In this document: positions 31,524 to 41,073 of the stretch, piece after piece | How positions within the stretch are numbered: position 1 is the stretch's first letter | Layout: each line of letters begins with the position of its first letter | Assembly (NCBI RefSeq): GCF_002939785.1 | Contig: NZ_MDEC01000003.1 | Coordinates: 62,001 to 126,000, forward strand | Length of the DNA stretch: 64,000 bases | Reading direction: 5' to 3' | Source: Xanthomonas codiaei | Lineage (GTDB): Bacteria; Pseudomonadota; Gammaproteobacteria; Xanthomonadales; Xanthomonadaceae | Notes under the pieces: generated by a model | The model's input: only the letters and a program-made list of their open reading frames with translations | What the model was told of the DNA's origin: nothing | Databases searched by the model: none | Made by a program: the position numbers and the translations under genes

Positions 31524-32370
31524 CAGCCAGCCTTCCCGTGGCGGCACACGTACCAGTCGTGCGTGGGATGCCGGCGACGGACCGCAGGCGTCAACGTGAA
31601 ACCCACATCTATAGAAAGGTGCATCGCCAAACCATCCGGCTGCCAAGGGGGGTGTCGGACCGAGGTCGGACGAATGGTATGTACCATTCCGAAGGCAAAA
31701 AGTTTCACTGCTGCGCACTTTTCTTCGGGTTTGAGTAGGTGCGCTTTAACCTGCGCTCATCTACGCGTGCAACAGCTCTTACGGCCAGGGCATGGGCCGA
31801 ACGGGAATAACGGATTTCAGTGTCTATCGAGGCTTTTCGGATGACGGCTCCGGTTTTGGAGCGGGGGATCGAGCGAAGCCGGATTGGCGGATAAAGGTCT
31901 AGACCAACGTATTGCGATTCGGATGATCTTGTCGCCTGTATGGAATAGCTGATCGCCCGCATGAAGAAATTCTCTTGCCTCGATCCGGAGCCGACGGTGT
32001 CGTCGTCGTGTTCCGCGATCGGCGCTGACCGCACCACGCAGCCGGAGCGCCAACGCGGCGAAATCCGCACCGAAGCGGCGCGTTGGCAGACGTTGGACAA
32101 ACACCGCGCAGCGCCGCGCACTGTTCCTTATTCAATACCCGCTCGAATGGTGGGCGATGTCTAGCGCTAGACATCGGCGTCGGCGTGCGCGAAGGAGTTC
32201 TGCATAGTCAAAAATGCGTGGCCGACGTGCAGGAAGACAGAGTGAGATTTTTTGATTTTTGCAGCGCTTCCGAGTGAGAAATTCCATTGGATCCCCTGCA
32301 TACAATCGTTTGCGCCAGCGAGACCGGCGCGATGTTGTCTTTTGCTCATCCCCCTACGAGAGAGCCCGGC
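31524..32370. other. 847-bp hrpG-hrpX divergent intergenic region
   Basis: No gene is recognised. Several frames of 60-95 codons are open but show no domain or ribosome site. It must carry the hrpG and hrpX promoters. A TACAAT at 32301-32306, 65 bp before the hrpX ATG, is a possible -10 without a good -35, which would suit an activator-dependent promoter. The stretch 32205-32290 is clearly less GC-rich than its surroundings. I found no TTCGC-N15-TTCGC plant-inducible-promoter box. Confidence 0.55.
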
Positions 32371-33801
32371 ATGATCCTTTCCACCTACTTCGCAGCGATC
32401 TCCGCGTTGTCTTACGCAGATCGTCTTCCTACCTATACAAGCAGGATGCTGGTTGGTGCCTGGCCGCAAGGTCTGCAACATCTTCAACAACGCCGTGACG
32501 GCCAGGGAACGCCCGAAGGAACCGACGATGAAGTCGGCCTGCTCGGTGCCAGCGGCGATGCGTTGTTGATCCTGGAGTATCAAGAAGAAGCCGAAGACGC
32601 TTATCGGCATGCCTTGAAGGCGATGCGTGGGCATCAGCGCCAGCTGCGACTGCTGTCGTGCCGCAATACCGCCTGGCTGATGCTGAGCCAGCGCCGGCTG
32701 AGCGCCGCGTTGAACTGCTTTGCGCAGCTTGCGATGGACCGCGATACGCCGGCCTGTCTGGGCGGCGAAGGCTTGCTCGGCAAGGCGCTGACGCATTTCC
32801 ATCTTGGCCAGAGCAGCCTGGCCCTGCAGACGCTAGAGCGTGCCCACGAAGTGCTGTCCGAACTGGAAAGCGGCGCATCCGACTGGCTGCGGATCGTCAC
32901 GGCGCTGCGTCTGGACATGATCGCGCAGCTGCGTATCCGCCGCGCCGACCGCATGAGCGACCACGTGTTCTGGCAGGCCACGCTGCGCCAGGAAGACACC
33001 GCGCATGCCTTCGAACCGAGCGAGCTGCGGGCCTGCATCGCCGATCTGTCCGAAAGCATGCCGGTGCTCGCGCAGCGGATGCGGCATGTCCGCAACTTGC
33101 TGCGGATCGCCGGTGGCGACACCTTCGGATTCGACGCACAGATCGACGCCCTGCCGGCTGCAGCCAACGGGTTCCCCCCATGCGCGCGGCAGGACGCGCA
33201 GGTGGAATTGGCGCTGGCCGCCCTGGCGGTAGGCCGAGCCGACCTGGCCGAGCGCGCCCTGGCCGGTGCCGGCCGGCATCACGCGCCGCGCTGGAATCTG
33301 GAGTTCGAGTATTGCCAGGCCAAGATCAGCCAGGCGCTGGGGCGTACCGAACAGGCCTTGCTGCTGTACAACCGCTACGCGCTGGGTGCGGTGCAATGCC
33401 TGCGCAGCGAAGTGCAGGCGCCGCGCCTGCTCGAAAGCGGCACGCCGGCGCATGTCAGCGACGACATCTCCGCGCGCCTGCCGGCCAAGTACCGCCGTGC
33501 CTACAGCTACATGATCGCCAATGCGCACCGCTCGGACCTGTCGATCAACGAAGTGGCCGCGCAGATCGGGGTGACCGGGCGGGCATTGCAGCAGGCATTC
33601 AAGTCGGCCACCGGGCTGTCGCCGACCCAGGTCCTGCGGCGGTATCGCATGCAGAGCATCCGCGACGAGCTGCTGGCCGATGGCGGTTGCGGCAGCGTGC
33701 TGCAGGCGGCCAGCCGCTGGGGCGTTGGCAGTCGTTCAGCGCTCGCCAAGGGGTATCGCCAGCATTTCAATGAAGCGCCGATGGAGACCTTGCAACGCTA
33801 G
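32371..33801 (+). CDS. hrpX: HrpX, AraC-family activator of type III secretion genes
   Basis: 476 residues, the known size of HrpX. The C-terminal 100 residues hold the AraC/XylS double helix-turn-helix (SINEVAAQIGVTGRALQQAF, then SVLQAASRWGVGSRSALAKG). The N-terminal 370 residues are mostly helical. HrpX binds plant-inducible-promoter boxes and turns on the hrp cluster and effector genes; its own expression depends on HrpG. The ATG at 32371 was chosen over an in-frame one at 32287 to match the known protein. A hairpin directly follows the stop. Confidence 0.96.
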   Translation: MILSTYFAAISALSYADRLPTYTSRMLVGAWPQGLQHLQQRRDGQGTPEGTDDEVGLLGASGDALLILEYQEEAEDAYRHALKAMRGHQRQLRLLSCRNTAWLMLSQRRLSAALNCFAQLAMDRDTPACLGGEGLLGKALTHFHLGQSSLALQTLERAHEVLSELESGASDWLRIVTALRLDMIAQLRIRRADRMSDHVFWQATLRQEDTAHAFEPSELRACIADLSESMPVLAQRMRHVRNLLRIAGGDTFGFDAQIDALPAAANGFPPCARQDAQVELALAALAVGRADLAERALAGAGRHHAPRWNLEFEYCQAKISQALGRTEQALLLYNRYALGAVQCLRSEVQAPRLLESGTPAHVSDDISARLPAKYRRAYSYMIANAHRSDLSINEVAAQIGVTGRALQQAFKSATGLSPTQVLRRYRMQSIRDELLADGGCGSVLQAASRWGVGSRSALAKGYRQHFNEAPMETLQR

Positions 33802-33819
33802 CCGGCCGCGCACGGCCGG
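33802..33819 (+). terminator. Hairpin right after hrpX
   Basis: 7-bp stem CCGGCCG/CGGCCGG with a CGCA loop begins at the base after the TAG stop. No T-tract, so possibly a terminator or just a palindrome. Confidence 0.4.
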
Positions 33820-34011
33820 GCGGCAGCGCCTGGCCGTGCGCATCGCGTTTCCTGCATCCCGTGCAGGCGCCGTCGTTGGTACGCAGGCGAGGGCAGGAGC
33901 CCAGGTGAGACGTGCGTGCACGATGGCTTGCGGCTATCCTTGCCGGCTCGCACTGCCACGCAGGAGGCGCGTCCGAGGACGGGCGTGGCCGCCAGGGAAA
34001 CGACGACGATC

Positions 34012-35880
34012 ATGCAAGATCCCATCTCCGAGGCGACGGACGCCTCACAGATCCGCCGTGCCGGCGTCGACCTCAATGGATTGATGTCGGTTCTGAGCAA
34101 GCATCTGTATTCCACGCCGGTGGTCGCGTTACGCGAACTGGTGCAGAACGCGCACGACTCGATCCTGCGGCGCCGGCTGGAACAGCCGCAGTGGCAGGGT
34201 GAATCGCGCATCCACGTGCAGGCCGATCCGGCGCAAGGGATCGTGCGCATCGTCGATACGGGTGCCGGGCTCACCCAGCAGGAAATCCATGATTACCTGG
34301 CTACCGTGGGCGTGGGCTATACCCGCGGGCTACGCCAGGGCGGGCACGAAGACAGCGGGCTGATCGGCATGTTCGGGCTGGGCTTCCTGTCGGCCTTCGT
34401 GCTGGCACGCCGTGTCACCGTGCGCACCACCTCCTACCAGACGCCGACCCTGGGCCATTGCTACATCTCCAGCAATGCCGAGCAATACACGGTGAGCCCG
34501 ATACCGGCGCGTGGGCAGGTGGGTACCGAGGTGGTGCTGGAGTTGCACGACCAATACCTGGCATTGGCACAGGACGGACGCCTGCACGAGATCCTGGCGA
34601 GCTATTGCGCCTTGTTGCGCGAGCCGATCTGGGTCGGTGCCAACATGCAGCCGATCAATCCCGAGCCGCCGCCGTGGCGCACGCACGATACGGTGCCGCT
34701 GCATCCGGTGCAGGCCTGGCGCCGACAGCGCGAGTTCGCTGCGCGCTTCGAGCGCAACTTCGAGCCGTTGTGCTGCATGCCGGTCCGTGCGGACGAGGGG
34801 AGCGACGCGGTGGGCCTGCTGTGGGTGCAGGACGGTGCCACCTACGGCACCAGCGATAACCGCAATCTGTCGGTGTTCTTGCGCGGCATGCTGCTGGACG
34901 ACAACGCGCGCGAATTGCTGCCGCCGTGGGCCGGTTTCATCGGCGGGGTGATCGAATCCAATCGCCTGACGCCGACGGCAAGCCGCGAGGATCTGCAGCG
35001 CGATGCGGTCTACAGCTCGGTGCAGCATGCGCTGTCCGAGGCCCTGGTGCAGGGGCTGGCGGATGTGGCGCGGCAGCAGCCGGAGGCGTGGCGTCGCATC
35101 CTGCTGCGGCATAACGAGGCCTTGCTGGGCGCTGCACTGTGCGACGAGCGCCTGTTCGACTTGCTGCTGGAACATGTGCGGGTGCCGACCTCGCAGGGCG
35201 ACCTGCCGGCGCAGCAGTTGCCGGCGCGTGGTGCCGTGCACGTGATCCTGGACAGCGACAGCGGCTTCGAAGAGATGCTGTTCCGCGCCATGGGCGTGCC
35301 GGTGGCCTATGGCAACCGCTATGCGGTGGTGCCGTTCCTGCGCCGCTGGGCGCAGGCCAAGGGGGTGCGCCTGGTCGAGCTGGGAACCGAGCACGGCAAC
35401 CGTCAGTTGTTCCATCTGGATCGCCTGCCGGCCGATGAACTGGCATGGCTGGAGCAGCACCTGGGCGATGGCGAAGCGCTGGTGCCGGCACGTTTCAGTC
35501 CTACGGAATTGCCGCTGGTGGTGGTGCCCGATCGCGAGGCAGAGCTCAAGCGCCGGCTGGAACAGGACGAAAACGACAAGCGGGTGTCGACGGCCGCGTT
35601 GCGGCTGGCGCGGCAGTTCACCGCGCGCATCGAGGCGCGGCAGACCCAGCGGCTGTATCTCAATCTGGACAATCCGGCGCTGCAGGCCTTGCTGGCCGCC
35701 CAGCGCGATGGCAACCCGCAGGCCGCCATCGCTGCGCGCTTGCTGCGCTCACTGAAAGTGATCGTGGCAGCGCAGGGGCGTGCGCCGCCGCAGCCAGGGG
35801 GCCCCGAGTCGGGCGGGCCCGATCTCAACAAGGCCTTCGGCGATCTTGCCGCGGCCGTGAGTCAACTGCTGGCGCGCTGA
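34012..35880 (+). CDS. Hsp90/HtpG-like ATPase
   Basis: 622 residues, about the size of HtpG. The GHKL ATPase pocket is intact: ALRELVQNAHDS (E42, N46), IVDTGAGLT (D82, G84) and GMFGLGFLSAF (119-129). A middle domain follows with FLRGMLLDD and an Arg-containing TPTASREDL segment like the catalytic loop region of Hsp90. The C-terminal third is less conserved. It is clearly not a copy of ordinary HtpG; I read it as a divergent paralogue. Start taken at 34012 (no strong ribosome site; the frame opens at 33916). It lies 21 bp before a large TPR-like gene on the same strand, so the two should work together. Confidence 0.8.
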   Translation: MQDPISEATDASQIRRAGVDLNGLMSVLSKHLYSTPVVALRELVQNAHDSILRRRLEQPQWQGESRIHVQADPAQGIVRIVDTGAGLTQQEIHDYLATVGVGYTRGLRQGGHEDSGLIGMFGLGFLSAFVLARRVTVRTTSYQTPTLGHCYISSNAEQYTVSPIPARGQVGTEVVLELHDQYLALAQDGRLHEILASYCALLREPIWVGANMQPINPEPPPWRTHDTVPLHPVQAWRRQREFAARFERNFEPLCCMPVRADEGSDAVGLLWVQDGATYGTSDNRNLSVFLRGMLLDDNARELLPPWAGFIGGVIESNRLTPTASREDLQRDAVYSSVQHALSEALVQGLADVARQQPEAWRRILLRHNEALLGAALCDERLFDLLLEHVRVPTSQGDLPAQQLPARGAVHVILDSDSGFEEMLFRAMGVPVAYGNRYAVVPFLRRWAQAKGVRLVELGTEHGNRQLFHLDRLPADELAWLEQHLGDGEALVPARFSPTELPLVVVPDREAELKRRLEQDENDKRVSTAALRLARQFTARIEARQTQRLYLNLDNPALQALLAAQRDGNPQAAIAARLLRSLKVIVAAQGRAPPQPGGPESGGPDLNKAFGDLAAAVSQLLAR

Positions 35881-35901
35881 GCGCGCACCGAAGGACGTGC
35901 G

Positions 35902-38226
35902 ATGGAAATCTGGAACTGGGTGGAAAAACTGCAGGACGACCTGGGCGAAGCCGGGCAGCCGCAGAACGCGCAGCTGCTGACGCGCCTGACCGACCATATT
36001 TGCGATCTGCAGATCGAACGTGCCGAAGCCTTGCTGCCCGAGGCGCGTGCGCTGGGCAAGACGCTGGCCAATCCGTGGCTGGAAGTGTTCGTCGGCCATT
36101 GGGAGATGCGCAACCGGGTCGGCAACCTGTGCGAGGGAGAACGTGCGCTCGGCGATGCGGTGGCGCTGTTCGAGCGGGCGCACCGCGCCGATGCGGTGGA
36201 ATGCCCGCAATCGGTCTGCGTCACCCAGGATCTGGCGGCGTGCTACGCCAACATCGATGGCCCGGGTTGGGTGCAAGAGCGCATCGAGGTCTGCGACGAA
36301 ACCTTGGGCCGCATCGACCCGAGCTGGTCGTGCTACCAGTGCCTGAGCTGCGAAAAAGCCGATGCCCTGCTCGACGACGGGCGTGGGGATGCGGCGCTGA
36401 GCTATCTGGACCAGCAGTCGCAGACCATCGTTGCCCACGGTGGCCAGATCTACGACGGCGTGCCGGACATGCGGATCTCGATCCTGCTGTCGCTGGGACG
36501 CGCCGAGCAGGCGCTGGCATTGATCGAACAACGTGAGCGCGAGGCGGCGCGCGAGGGTGCGGAGTGGGCCAATTGCAGTCAGCCGCGTCGTCTGCAGAAG
36601 GCGCGCGCGCTGGCAATGCTCAATCGCGACGACGAGGCCCTGGACGCCTTGCTGCCCTGGCGCGAGGTGGCGCCGCGCTACCGCCTGCACTGGTTGCGCG
36701 CGGTGGCGGTGCTGGTGACGCGTGCGCCCGAGCGCAATACCTGGGACCTGGGCAGCCGCGTGCAGCTGATGCTCGATCATTACGCGCAGGTCGGTGCGCA
36801 TCGCATCCTGATCGAGGCGGCGGAACTTGCGATCGATCTTGCCCTGCAACGCGGTGCGGTGTGGACGGCACGCCGACATCTGGCGCTCGCCCGTGCGCAC
36901 CTGCCCAAGTTGCGGCAGGACCGCGGCGCCACCCAGGCACTGGACCGTTGGGCCGCCCGTGTCGAGCCGGCGGCCACCGGCGAGGCGGCACCGGTGCCGG
37001 CCGATCAGCTGCTGGAGTGGTTGAACGCGCAGGGCCAGGAGGCGGTGCGCAATCCCGAGCGGGAGGCGCAATGGTTGCTGCAGGCCGTGGCCGAGCGGCC
37101 CGACGATGCGGAGCTGGTCGATACCGCGGCGTCAGCCTTGAGCGCCTGCGCGGCGGACGAGCAGGCGATCGCGTTGCTGTGGGACTTCGTGCAGCGGCAC
37201 GCCGACCGCGAAACCAGCCCGACCTTCCGGCTGATGAATCTGCTGCTGGGCCGCGGCGACGACGCCGGGGTGCGCAAGCTGGCGCAGCTGTATCGCCCGC
37301 AGGTGCCGGTGGCCGCGCTGTGGTGCGAGGCGCAACTGGCCCAGCGGCTGGCCGACTGGCCGGCGCTGGAACAGGCGTGCACGGCCTTGCTGGAGCTGTC
37401 GCCCGGCTCGCATGGCGCGCGCGGGTTGCTGGCGCGCATGTATCTGGACACCGGACGTTTTGCCGAAGCTGCCCAGGTCTACCGTCACTTGATCGCGGTG
37501 ATGGACGAGCCACGCTCGGCGCACTGGGACCATATGACCGCCGCCAGCGCCGCGCAGGACTGGGATGCGGTGCGTGCCTCGGCGGCGGCGATCGGCATGG
37601 AACTGAGCAGCACCAGCGGGGTTGTCGAGGAAGACTGGGGCTGGGTGATCGTGCGTTGCGTGGACGATGGCGAGGCGGCCGACTATTACGCACGCCGCAC
37701 CGGCCCGGTGACCGCACGCATCATCGAGAATGCGCCTGCGCACCGGCGCCAGCATGTCGGTGACTGGGTGGTGTTCGATGCCGAGCTGCTGTATCCGGCA
37801 CCGGAGGACGAGGCCGAACGCGAGCGTTTCGTGCCCACCTATGCGCAAGTGCATGTGCTGGAGACCGGTGGCTACGGCAGTAGCTGGCTGGTGGATGGCG
37901 TGCATCCGGGCGACGAGGTCATCGAGGCGATGCGCGCGGACATGGAATCGCGCGGCTGGAAGATGTGGGTGCACAGTCGCGGCGACTACCGTGTCATGGA
38001 TCCGGATCGGCCGGACACCTTCGACCCGGACGATGCGACCTCGGGCCTGCCGGGGGTGCTGTTCACCGTGGCGCTTCCGGAAAACGTGTCGCCGCAGGAG
38101 TTGCACCGCGTCCTGCGCTGCACCACCTCGCGCTGGTCGCACCCGATGTGCTGGCTGCGGCTGGCCGAGGCCTGCGACCAGGATCCACGCCCGCATCTGG
38201 ACGCGGTGGAGCGTTACGGGTTGTAA
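35902..38226 (+). CDS. Large TPR-like helical protein, partner of the Hsp90-like ATPase
   Basis: 774 residues, rich in paired amphipathic helices with TPR-like spacing from about residue 60 to 580 (for example LLGRGDDAGVRKLAQLY, GARGLLARMYLDTGRFAEAA). The last 190 residues look like one or two alpha/beta domains of unknown type (EEDWGWVIVRCVDDGEAADY, GDWVVFDAELLYP). No signal peptide or membrane helix. AAGGA lies before the ATG. Known biology: eukaryotic Hsp90 works with TPR co-chaperones, but bacterial HtpG lacks the MEEVD tail they bind; the N-domain, middle domain or another site would have to be used here. Function unknown. Confidence 0.7.
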   Translation: MEIWNWVEKLQDDLGEAGQPQNAQLLTRLTDHICDLQIERAEALLPEARALGKTLANPWLEVFVGHWEMRNRVGNLCEGERALGDAVALFERAHRADAVECPQSVCVTQDLAACYANIDGPGWVQERIEVCDETLGRIDPSWSCYQCLSCEKADALLDDGRGDAALSYLDQQSQTIVAHGGQIYDGVPDMRISILLSLGRAEQALALIEQREREAAREGAEWANCSQPRRLQKARALAMLNRDDEALDALLPWREVAPRYRLHWLRAVAVLVTRAPERNTWDLGSRVQLMLDHYAQVGAHRILIEAAELAIDLALQRGAVWTARRHLALARAHLPKLRQDRGATQALDRWAARVEPAATGEAAPVPADQLLEWLNAQGQEAVRNPEREAQWLLQAVAERPDDAELVDTAASALSACAADEQAIALLWDFVQRHADRETSPTFRLMNLLLGRGDDAGVRKLAQLYRPQVPVAALWCEAQLAQRLADWPALEQACTALLELSPGSHGARGLLARMYLDTGRFAEAAQVYRHLIAVMDEPRSAHWDHMTAASAAQDWDAVRASAAAIGMELSSTSGVVEEDWGWVIVRCVDDGEAADYYARRTGPVTARIIENAPAHRRQHVGDWVVFDAELLYPAPEDEAERERFVPTYAQVHVLETGGYGSSWLVDGVHPGDEVIEAMRADMESRGWKMWVHSRGDYRVMDPDRPDTFDPDDATSGLPGVLFTVALPENVSPQELHRVLRCTTSRWSHPMCWLRLAEACDQDPRPHLDAVERYGL

Positions 38227-38442
38227 ACCGTGCTCCGGGGACGCGTGCAGCTCGAGCGGCCAGGGCGGTGACGTGCGATCGAAGCGTCTGAGGTGGCGGA
38301 CTGACGTTGTCGTCAGCCCGCACTGCGTGGTCACGCCTTTGCCGCCGGCTTGGCGACGCCGTGCGCTGTTCCGGCCAGTGCTGCAACGCGTTGGCCTTGC
38401 CCAGGGTTGTCGCAGCGAGCGGCAACCCTGCCGGCCTGGCCA

Positions 38443-39543
38443 TCAGTGACGCGCGCCGTAGCGCTCCAGCCAGTGTGCATACGACGCCGGCAGTTGCCAG
38501 GACGGACGTTCTTCGCCCAGTGCCAGTGCGGCCTGATAGGGCCAATGCGGGTTGGCCAGATGCGCGCGGCCGACCATCACCAGTTCCATCTGACCGTCGG
38601 CGACCACGCGGTTGGCTTCGTGCGGGTCGTCGATATTCCAGGACGAGGCCACCGGCAGCTGCGCCTCGCGGCTTACCTGCGCGGCGATTGGGGCCAGCAG
38701 CGCAGGGCCCCAGGGAATCTGCGCAGTCGGCGTGCTGAAGCCGATGCTGACATTCAACAGGTCCAGGCCGCTGCGCTTGAATGCGCGCGTCAGGTCGATC
38801 GCTTCGGCCAGCGTTTGCTCGTCGCGGCCGTCGAATTCGATGACGCCGAAGCGGGCGGTGAGCCGCAGATGTTCGGGCCAGATCGCACGCACCGCCTGCA
38901 GCGTCTCCAGCAGGAAGCGCGCGCGTCCGTCGGCATCGCCGCCATAGCGGTCCTGGCGCAGATTGGCGTGCACCGAGAAGAAGCTCTGCGCCAGATAGCC
39001 GTGTGCGAAGTGCAGTTCCAGCCACTGAAAGCCGGCATCGCGTGCGCGCTGCGCGGCGGCGACAAAATCGCCACGCACGCGGGCGATATCGTCCTGCGTC
39101 ATTTCGCGCGGCAGCTTGGACAGGCCGCCACCGAAGGCGACTGCCGATGGCGACACGGTGTCCCAGCCGCGCGCATCGTCGGCAGCAATATGGTCGTCGC
39201 CTTCCCAGGGACGGTTGGCACTGGCCTTGCGCCCGGCATGGCCGATCTGGATGCCCGGCACCGCGCCGGCGGCGCGGATGGAGGCGGCGATGCGCGCCAG
39301 CCCTTCGGCCTGCGCGTCGTTCCACAGGCCAAGGCATCCCGGGGTGATGCGTCCTTCCGGCGAGACGCCGGTCGCCTCCACGATCACCAGCCCGGCGCCG
39401 CCGGGCGCCAGTGCGGCGTAATGCACCTGATGCCAGTCGTTGCTCAGGCCGTTAACGGCGGTGTACTGGCACATGGGAGGAATCGCGATGCGATTGCGGA
39501 GCGTGACATCCTTCAGCTGGTACGGCGAAAACAACGATGACAT
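38443..39543 (-). CDS. Old yellow enzyme family NADPH dehydrogenase (YqjM/XenA type)
   Basis: 366 residues, an FMN-binding TIM barrel. PPMCQYTA (C25, Y27) is the mark of the YqjM subclass, where the Cys tunes the flavin. QIGHAGRKAS and ELHFAHGYLAQSF (H178, H181) form the substrate and flavin site. It reduces activated double bonds of alpha,beta-unsaturated compounds, often under electrophile or oxidative stress. Single gene between converging or diverging neighbours. An 8-bp inverted repeat lies just upstream (39553-39584). Confidence 0.93.
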   Translation of the reverse strand: MSSLFSPYQLKDVTLRNRIAIPPMCQYTAVNGLSNDWHQVHYAALAPGGAGLVIVEATGVSPEGRITPGCLGLWNDAQAEGLARIAASIRAAGAVPGIQIGHAGRKASANRPWEGDDHIAADDARGWDTVSPSAVAFGGGLSKLPREMTQDDIARVRGDFVAAAQRARDAGFQWLELHFAHGYLAQSFFSVHANLRQDRYGGDADGRARFLLETLQAVRAIWPEHLRLTARFGVIEFDGRDEQTLAEAIDLTRAFKRSGLDLLNVSIGFSTPTAQIPWGPALLAPIAAQVSREAQLPVASSWNIDDPHEANRVVADGQMELVMVGRAHLANPHWPYQAALALGEERPSWQLPASYAHWLERYGARH

Positions 39544-40229
39544 GGGGGACTTTGGTCTGAGAGAGCGAGGGCGCGATCAGACCATGTCGTGCGGCCGCGC
39601 GACACCCGCGCCATTGGCACACCGCGTTGCAGCCGCTGCCGACTGCGCGCCCGGCCACACCATGCCTGCGCAGAGGGTTGCTGCGGGCGGACGGCGGCCG
39701 TTGCAACGCTGTGTCGCCGCAATGCCGATCGACGCCGCACCGGGTGCACCACATGCGGCGTGGGCGGCCACGCCACCGGCGCCACTGCGCCGGCACGCAT
39801 CTGCAAGCTGGTGGCACCAGACAGCGGCCTGGCCATCTTTCGAGGCCGGACGCTCGCAAGGTAATGGGCCGGCCAGAACCCTGGTCTTGCGAGGTGCCCC
39901 CGACGCGGAGCGTGCCCTGGAGCCAGCCGGGTGCGGTGCGTTTCCAGCGCCTGCATAGCCCGCCGCCTGCATACGCCCGATCGCTGACGGGCGTCCAGGG
40001 CGGCCGATGTGGCGCTTGTCCGCAGGCGTGGGCCGGCGCACGTTCGCCGCCGTCGCGGCAATGTCAAACTGCCCAGGCCAGCGCCGCTGACCGCGACAGG
40101 TTGGGTCGCTGGTTGCAGAAACTGAATTGCTTTACTCTGCTGCGCTTCGGCGTGGGGGCGCCGCGTCGATCCGGGCGCAGTCCAGCCCGCATGCCCAGCC
40201 TCTCTTTACTTTATTTGGCGGGTGATCTC
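39544..40229. other. 686-bp gap between OYE gene and Rsb operon
   Basis: Open frames here are extensions or shadows with no domain; the longest in frame with RsbR would only add a low-complexity, Arg/Ala/Pro-rich N-terminus. The gap must hold both divergent promoters. TGGTCTGA (39553-39560) and TCAGACCA (39577-39584) form a perfect inverted repeat with a 16-bp spacer, 10 bp before the OYE start. Confidence 0.55.
39553..39584. promoter_or_regulatory. Possible operator upstream of the OYE gene
   Basis: Perfect 8-bp inverted repeat TGGTCTGA-N16-TCAGACCA. On the minus strand it covers positions -10 to -41 from the OYE start. It could bind a dimeric repressor or fold as a leader hairpin. Confidence 0.4.
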
Positions 40230-41072
40230 ATGGTGGCACTGCAGCAGCGCTCGATCGACGTGATTCGTAGCCAGGAGCCGGCCTTGTTGGCCGCCTGGCT
40301 CGCATCCGGCGTTGGCAACGATGCGCGCCTTTCCCGGCAGGAGCTGGAAACCCAGAGCGCACAATTCCTGAGTCTGCTGGTGGCGGCGTTGAAGGAGGAT
40401 GGCAGCAGCCTGGACAGCGCCGAATGGAGCGAGGTCCGCCGCTTCCTGGAGACCCTCTCACGCGACCGCGCCACGCGCGGCTTCGATTCGCAGGAAACCG
40501 CCAACTTCATCTTCTCGCTCAAGCGCGTGCTGTTTACGCTGGTCCAGCGCGAATACGCCAGTGATCCGGACGAACTGGGCCAGCAGCTGTGGGCCCTGTC
40601 CGAACTGCTCGACCGCCTGGGCCTGTACACCGTCAGGACGTTTCAGAAGACCCGCGAAGACATCATCGTGCGCCAGCAGGAAGAGATGCTGGAGCTGTCC
40701 ACGCCGGTGGTGAAGCTGTGGGAAGGCGTGCTGGCGCTGCCGATGATCGGTACGCTGGATTCGCAGCGCACCCAGGTGGTGATGGAGTCGCTGTTGCAGC
40801 GTATCGTCGATACCGGTTCGGAGATCGCCATCATCGATATCACCGGCGTGCCCACCGTGGACACCCTGGTGGCGCAGCACCTGCTCAAGACCGTCACCGC
40901 GATCCGTCTGATGGGCGCCGATGCCATCATCAGTGGCGTGCGCCCGCAGATCGCCCAGACCATCGTGCACCTGGGGCTGGACCTGCAGGGCATCGTGACC
41001 AAGGCCAACCTGGCCGATGCGCTGGCGCTGGCGCTCAAGCGCACCGGTCTGACCGTGAGCAAGGCAGACTGA
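40230..41072 (+). CDS. rsbR: RsbR-type stressosome protein (STAS domain)
   Basis: 280 residues. The helical N-terminal half (about 1-150) looks like the RsbRD sensor type rather than a haem globin. The C-terminal half (about 158-270) is a STAS domain with PMIGTLDSQR, IIDITGVPTVDT and GVRPQIAQTIVHLGLDL, which are very close to Bacillus RsbR. T175 and T212 are in positions to be the kinase targets (T171 and T205 in Bacillus RsbRA, from memory). First gene of a six-gene operon. The start at 40230 fits the family; longer starts add low-complexity sequence. rsbS begins one base after its stop. Confidence 0.9.
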   Translation: MVALQQRSIDVIRSQEPALLAAWLASGVGNDARLSRQELETQSAQFLSLLVAALKEDGSSLDSAEWSEVRRFLETLSRDRATRGFDSQETANFIFSLKRVLFTLVQREYASDPDELGQQLWALSELLDRLGLYTVRTFQKTREDIIVRQQEEMLELSTPVVKLWEGVLALPMIGTLDSQRTQVVMESLLQRIVDTGSEIAIIDITGVPTVDTLVAQHLLKTVTAIRLMGADAIISGVRPQIAQTIVHLGLDLQGIVTKANLADALALALKRTGLTVSKAD

Positions 41073-41073
41073 C

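Noticed and set aside
31817-32174. Overlapping minus-strand frames in the hrpG-hrpX gap
   Set aside because: Several frames are open at once, with no domain or ribosome site; treated as non-coding.
33916-34011. Upstream in-frame start of the Hsp90-like gene
   Set aside because: Adds 32 residues without family similarity; 34012 is preferred although neither start has a strong ribosome site.
39627-40229. Long N-terminal extension of RsbR (frame open from 39627)
   Set aside because: The added 201 residues are Arg/Ala/Pro-rich with no domain; family length and the RsbR N-terminal pattern fit a start at 40230.
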